Assembly: GCA_023819365.1 (NCBI GenBank) | Contig: JAMWBP010000024.1 | Coordinates: 1 to 7,536 of the forward strand | Origin: Candidatus Omnitrophota bacterium | Lineage (GTDB): Bacteria; Ratteibacteria; UBA8468; B48-G9; JAFGKM01 | Direction of reading: 5' to 3' | Length of the DNA stretch: 7,536 nucleotides | Shown here: positions 5,755 through 7,536 of the stretch, piece after piece | How the letters are laid out: each line of letters opens with the position of its first letter | How positions within the stretch are numbered: position 1 is the first letter of the stretch | The notes under the pieces: model-generated | Told to the model about the DNA's origin: nothing | What the model saw: only the letters and a program-made list of their open reading frames with translations | The model's database searches: none | Position numbers and translations under genes: made by a program

Positions 5755-5840
5755 AAAGTCAAAAGGCAAAATTCAAAAGTCAAAAGGAGAAAGTCAAAAG
5801 GCAAAATTCAAAAGTCAAAATTACAATGCAAAATTCAAAA
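5755..5840 (+). repeat. AAAGTCAAAAG direct-repeat array, left border of the four-helix-bundle cassette
   Basis: Two perfect 31-bp copies (5755-5785 and 5790-5820), each AAAGTCAAAAGGC, AAAATTC, AAAAGTCAAAA, are separated by GGAG, a 35-base period. A third partial copy, GCAAAATTCAAAA (5828-5840), includes the G of the ATG start codon and encodes the first residues of the four-helix-bundle protein. The array starts five bases after the tatD stop. Confidence 0.9.
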
Positions 5841-6188
5841 ATAGAATTAAAATTAAGATGTTACAAATTTAGCCTACAAGTTATTGCTTTAGTTGATACT
5901 TTACCGAATAAAAGGAGCATCCGGGTTATCATTGACCAACTAATCAGAGCAGCAACTTCAATAGGCGCAAATTTAATAGAAGCAAGAGCATCAAGTTCAC
6001 GATTAGAATTCAAGAGATTTTATGAGATTGCATTAAAATCAGCCAATGAAACAAAATACTGGTTAGGTTTACTCAAAGATTCAGGTTTAGGAGATAAAAA
6101 TAAAATAGACGAGTTATTAAAAGAAACTAATGAAATTTCTAATATGTTAGCAGCTGGAGTGATAAAACTTAAAAAGAAAAACTTTTGA
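5826..6188 (+). CDS. Four-helix-bundle protein of the 23S rRNA intervening-sequence (S23) family
   Basis: A 120-residue, entirely helical protein. Family hallmarks are YKFSLQVIALVDTLP, VIIDQLIRAATSIGANLIEARASSSRLEFKRF (split here as DQLIRAATSIGAN and EARASSSRLEF), YEIALKSANETKYWL and the C-terminal helix NEISNMLAAGVIKLKKK. Members were first noticed in intervening sequences of 23S rRNA genes and also occur as free-standing genes; the fold forms oligomers, but a molecular function is not firmly established. The ATG at 5826 has no Shine-Dalgarno sequence at normal distance; an AGGAG sits about 37 bases upstream, inside the repeat array. The stop codon TGA (6186-6188) lies within the inverted copy of that array. 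The gene is lysine- and isoleucine-rich and appears inserted between tatD and mtaB rather than being part of the housekeeping run. Confidence 0.9.
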   Translation: MQNSKIELKLRCYKFSLQVIALVDTLPNKRSIRVIIDQLIRAATSIGANLIEARASSSRLEFKRFYEIALKSANETKYWLGLLKDSGLGDKNKIDELLKETNEISNMLAAGVIKLKKKNF

Positions 6189-6215
6189 CATTTGCCTTTT
6201 AACTTTTGACTTTTT
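6180..6215 (-). repeat. Inverted AAAGTC array, right border of the four-helix-bundle cassette
   Basis: The plus strand reads CTTTTGACATTTGCCTTTT then AACTTTTGACTTTTT. Its complement contains AAAAAGTCAAAAGTT, AAAAGGCAAA and TGTCAAAAG, matching the left array at 5755-5820 in inverted orientation with a few differences. The TGA of the four-helix-bundle gene is part of it. It ends six bases before the mtaB Shine-Dalgarno sequence. Confidence 0.8.
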
Positions 6216-6233
6216 ATTCCGGAGTTTGCTATT

Positions 6234-7409
6234 ATGAATATCTTTATAAAGACATATGGCTGTAAGGCGAACCAGTACGATAGCCAGTTGTTGCTTGAAA
6301 ATTTAGAGGCAGAGGGATACAGATTATCTTCTTTTGATGATGCAGAGATAGTTGTTGTTAATACCTGCTGTGTAACAGATAAGGCAGAAAGAGAGGCAAG
6401 ATATTTTGTAAAGAAGGCAACAGGGCAGGGTAAAAACGTATGGATAACCGGATGTGCTATAAAGAAAGGCACTTTTTTAGAAAGAGATAGCGCCGGAGTA
6501 AATATACTTTCAGAAGTCCCTTTGAAGAAAAATACTATAACCCATTTTTATAATCATAGCCGTGCATTTGTAAAGATAGAAGATGGTTGCGAGAATTTCT
6601 GTACATACTGTATCGTCCCTTATGTGAGGGGTAAAGTAAAAAGCAGACCGGAAGAGGAGATTATATCTGAGATAAAGACGCTCTGTTCTAATGGTTATAA
6701 AGAGATTGTTTTAACAGGGATTGATGTGGGTGCATATGGAAGAGATACAGACACAGATATTATAAACCTGTTGGAAAGATTAAAAGATATAGATGGCTTG
6801 AAAAGGGTGCGGTTAAGTTCTATTGAGGTCTTTTATCTTGATGATAAACTCTGTGAATATCTTCTTTCGTATCCGCTTTTCTGTCCACATCTTCATATCC
6901 CTTTACAGAGTGGTTCTGATAAAATTCTGAGATTGATGGGGAGAAGATATAGATTTTCAGAATATGTAAATGTAATAGAAAAGATAAAGAAGGAAGATGT
7001 TGAAAACAGGTTCACCTTTACTACTGATATTATGGTTGGGTTTCCTTATGAAGATGATGATGACTTTTATTTGAGTATTAAAGCAGTAGAAGAGATAGGG
7101 TTTTTGAAGGTTCATATATTCAGATATTCAAAGAGAGAAGGAACTTCATCTTTTTCCATCGGTGGTGATGTTTCTGATAGGGTGAAGAAAGAAAGAGAAA
7201 AGATACTTGAAGAAGTTGCAGGGGTATCTTCAAAAAAGGTTAAGGAGCAATTTATAGGCAGGCATCTGGATGTCCTTATAGAAAGGAAGAGAGAGGACTG
7301 CTGGGAGGGATATTCTTCTCAGTATCTTCCTGTAAAGGTTCCTGCTATACAGGGAAAATGCTTGTTAAATGATATTGTTTATGTATCGGCGACAGGGATT
7401 GATGATTAA
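6234..7409 (+). CDS. mtaB: MtaB-type tRNA methylthiotransferase (radical SAM)
   Basis: The enzyme adds a methylthio group to N6-threonylcarbamoyladenosine at tRNA position 37, giving ms2t6A, using two iron-sulfur clusters and SAM. At 391 residues it has all three domains. The N-terminal cluster domain carries C10 (YGCKANQYDS), C45 (VVNTCCVTDKAEREAR) and C74 (ITGCA). The radical SAM core has C119-x3-C123-x2-C126 in EDGCENFCTYCIVPYVRGK, followed by LTGIDVGAYG, LSSIEV, HLHIPLQSGSDKIL and DIMVGFPYED. A short TRAM-like tail (about 330-388) closes it. GCKANQYDS and the NTCCVT region favour MtaB over MiaB. It is somewhat shorter than the usual 430 or so, mostly between C74 and C119 (45 residues, against about 75 in homologues I recall). 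GGAG at 6221-6224, nine bases from the ATG, supports the start. The four-helix-bundle cassette separates it from tatD. Confidence 0.88.
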   Translation: MNIFIKTYGCKANQYDSQLLLENLEAEGYRLSSFDDAEIVVVNTCCVTDKAEREARYFVKKATGQGKNVWITGCAIKKGTFLERDSAGVNILSEVPLKKNTITHFYNHSRAFVKIEDGCENFCTYCIVPYVRGKVKSRPEEEIISEIKTLCSNGYKEIVLTGIDVGAYGRDTDTDIINLLERLKDIDGLKRVRLSSIEVFYLDDKLCEYLLSYPLFCPHLHIPLQSGSDKILRLMGRRYRFSEYVNVIEKIKKEDVENRFTFTTDIMVGFPYEDDDDFYLSIKAVEEIGFLKVHIFRYSKREGTSSFSIGGDVSDRVKKEREKILEEVAGVSSKKVKEQFIGRHLDVLIERKREDCWEGYSSQYLPVKVPAIQGKCLLNDIVYVSATGIDD

Positions 7410-7445
7410 GATGGTAGGATGATTGCTTCATTCTGAATACTTTCA

Positions 7446-7536
7446 CCCTCACCCTGACCCTCTCCCCAGAGGGGAGAGGACAAAGACCCCTCACCCTAAC
7501 CCTCTCCCCAGAGGGGAGAGGACAAAGACCCCTCAC
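7446..7536. repeat. 42-bp tandem REP-like palindromic repeats at the right edge
   Basis: Two units with inner palindrome CCCTCTCCCC-AGA-GGGGAGAGG start at 7458 and 7500, exactly 42 bases apart, linked by ACAAAGACCCCTCACCCTAA. A third unit begins at about 7530 and continues beyond the window. It belongs to the same family as 2991-3135. No T tract follows these hairpins, so a terminator role for mtaB is not supported by sequence alone. Confidence 0.88.

Noticed and set aside
3718..5769. Minus-strand ORFs opposite nadC, FNT and tatD
   Set aside because: Each is antisense to a gene of secure family assignment and shows no domain of its own.
5755..5820. CRISPR-like direct repeats
   Set aside because: Two 31-bp repeats separated by only four bases, followed by a coding start. 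There is no spacer of normal length and no cas gene.
7345..7536. Minus-strand ORF with PLPSGERVRVRG repeats at the right edge
   Set aside because: The period equals the 42-bp tandem palindrome and the rest is antisense to the mtaB end. It is an open frame produced by the repeat.

Overview
The window reads as chromosomal DNA of an uncultured Gram-negative (diderm) bacterium. Two exported envelope proteins, an M16 peptidase with a signal peptide and an outer-membrane beta-barrel ending in Phe, imply an outer membrane. Base composition is moderately AT-rich. The dense intergenic palindromic repeats, plus a four-helix-bundle (23S intervening-sequence-type) gene bordered by AAAGTCAAAAG arrays, resemble what is seen in candidate-phylum metagenome assemblies such as Omnitrophota-like lineages. 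That placement is an impression from style, not a demonstrated assignment.

Layout. 1-1159 (minus): 5' part of a secreted M16 zinc peptidase, open to the left edge, with a tandem G/C-rich palindromic repeat translated in frame. 1160-1689: divergent intergenic region with a cluster of GTAGCGG-headed palindromes, two sigma70-type promoters facing right (the second a perfect TTGACA-16-TATAAT) and a leader of about 245 nt holding a hairpin, a near-perfect Shine-Dalgarno sequence, a 16-codon ORF and another palindromic repeat. 1690-2931: outer-membrane porin-like barrel, followed by a strong intrinsic terminator. 2990-3312: a repeat-filled gap with a plausible promoter. 3313-7409: a same-strand run of nadC (NAD biosynthesis), a formate/nitrite-type channel, a TatD hydrolase broken by one in-frame TGA, a four-helix-bundle cassette, and an MtaB-type tRNA methylthiotransferase. 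7446-7536: 42-bp tandem palindromic repeats running off the right edge.

The nadC-FNT-tatD part is tightly packed (10-nt and 6-nt gaps) and looks like one transcription unit; mtaB probably belonged to it before the four-helix-bundle cassette arrived. The genes do not form one pathway: NAD synthesis, anion transport, a TatD nuclease/hydrolase and tRNA modification look like a housekeeping operon. No defence system, CRISPR array, tRNA or rRNA gene was recognised.

The most unusual content is in the repeats and one stop codon: (i) palindromes that keep a constant head and ATTTAT core while their stems change by matched pairs; (ii) a REP-like C/T-rich palindrome family at four or more loci, once translated in frame inside the M16 peptidase; (iii) the four-helix-bundle gene, whose start codon lies against one AAAGTC array and whose stop codon lies inside the inverted array on the other side; and (iv) the single TGA in tatD, at a position where I recall Cys in homologues, with the rest of the frame intact.
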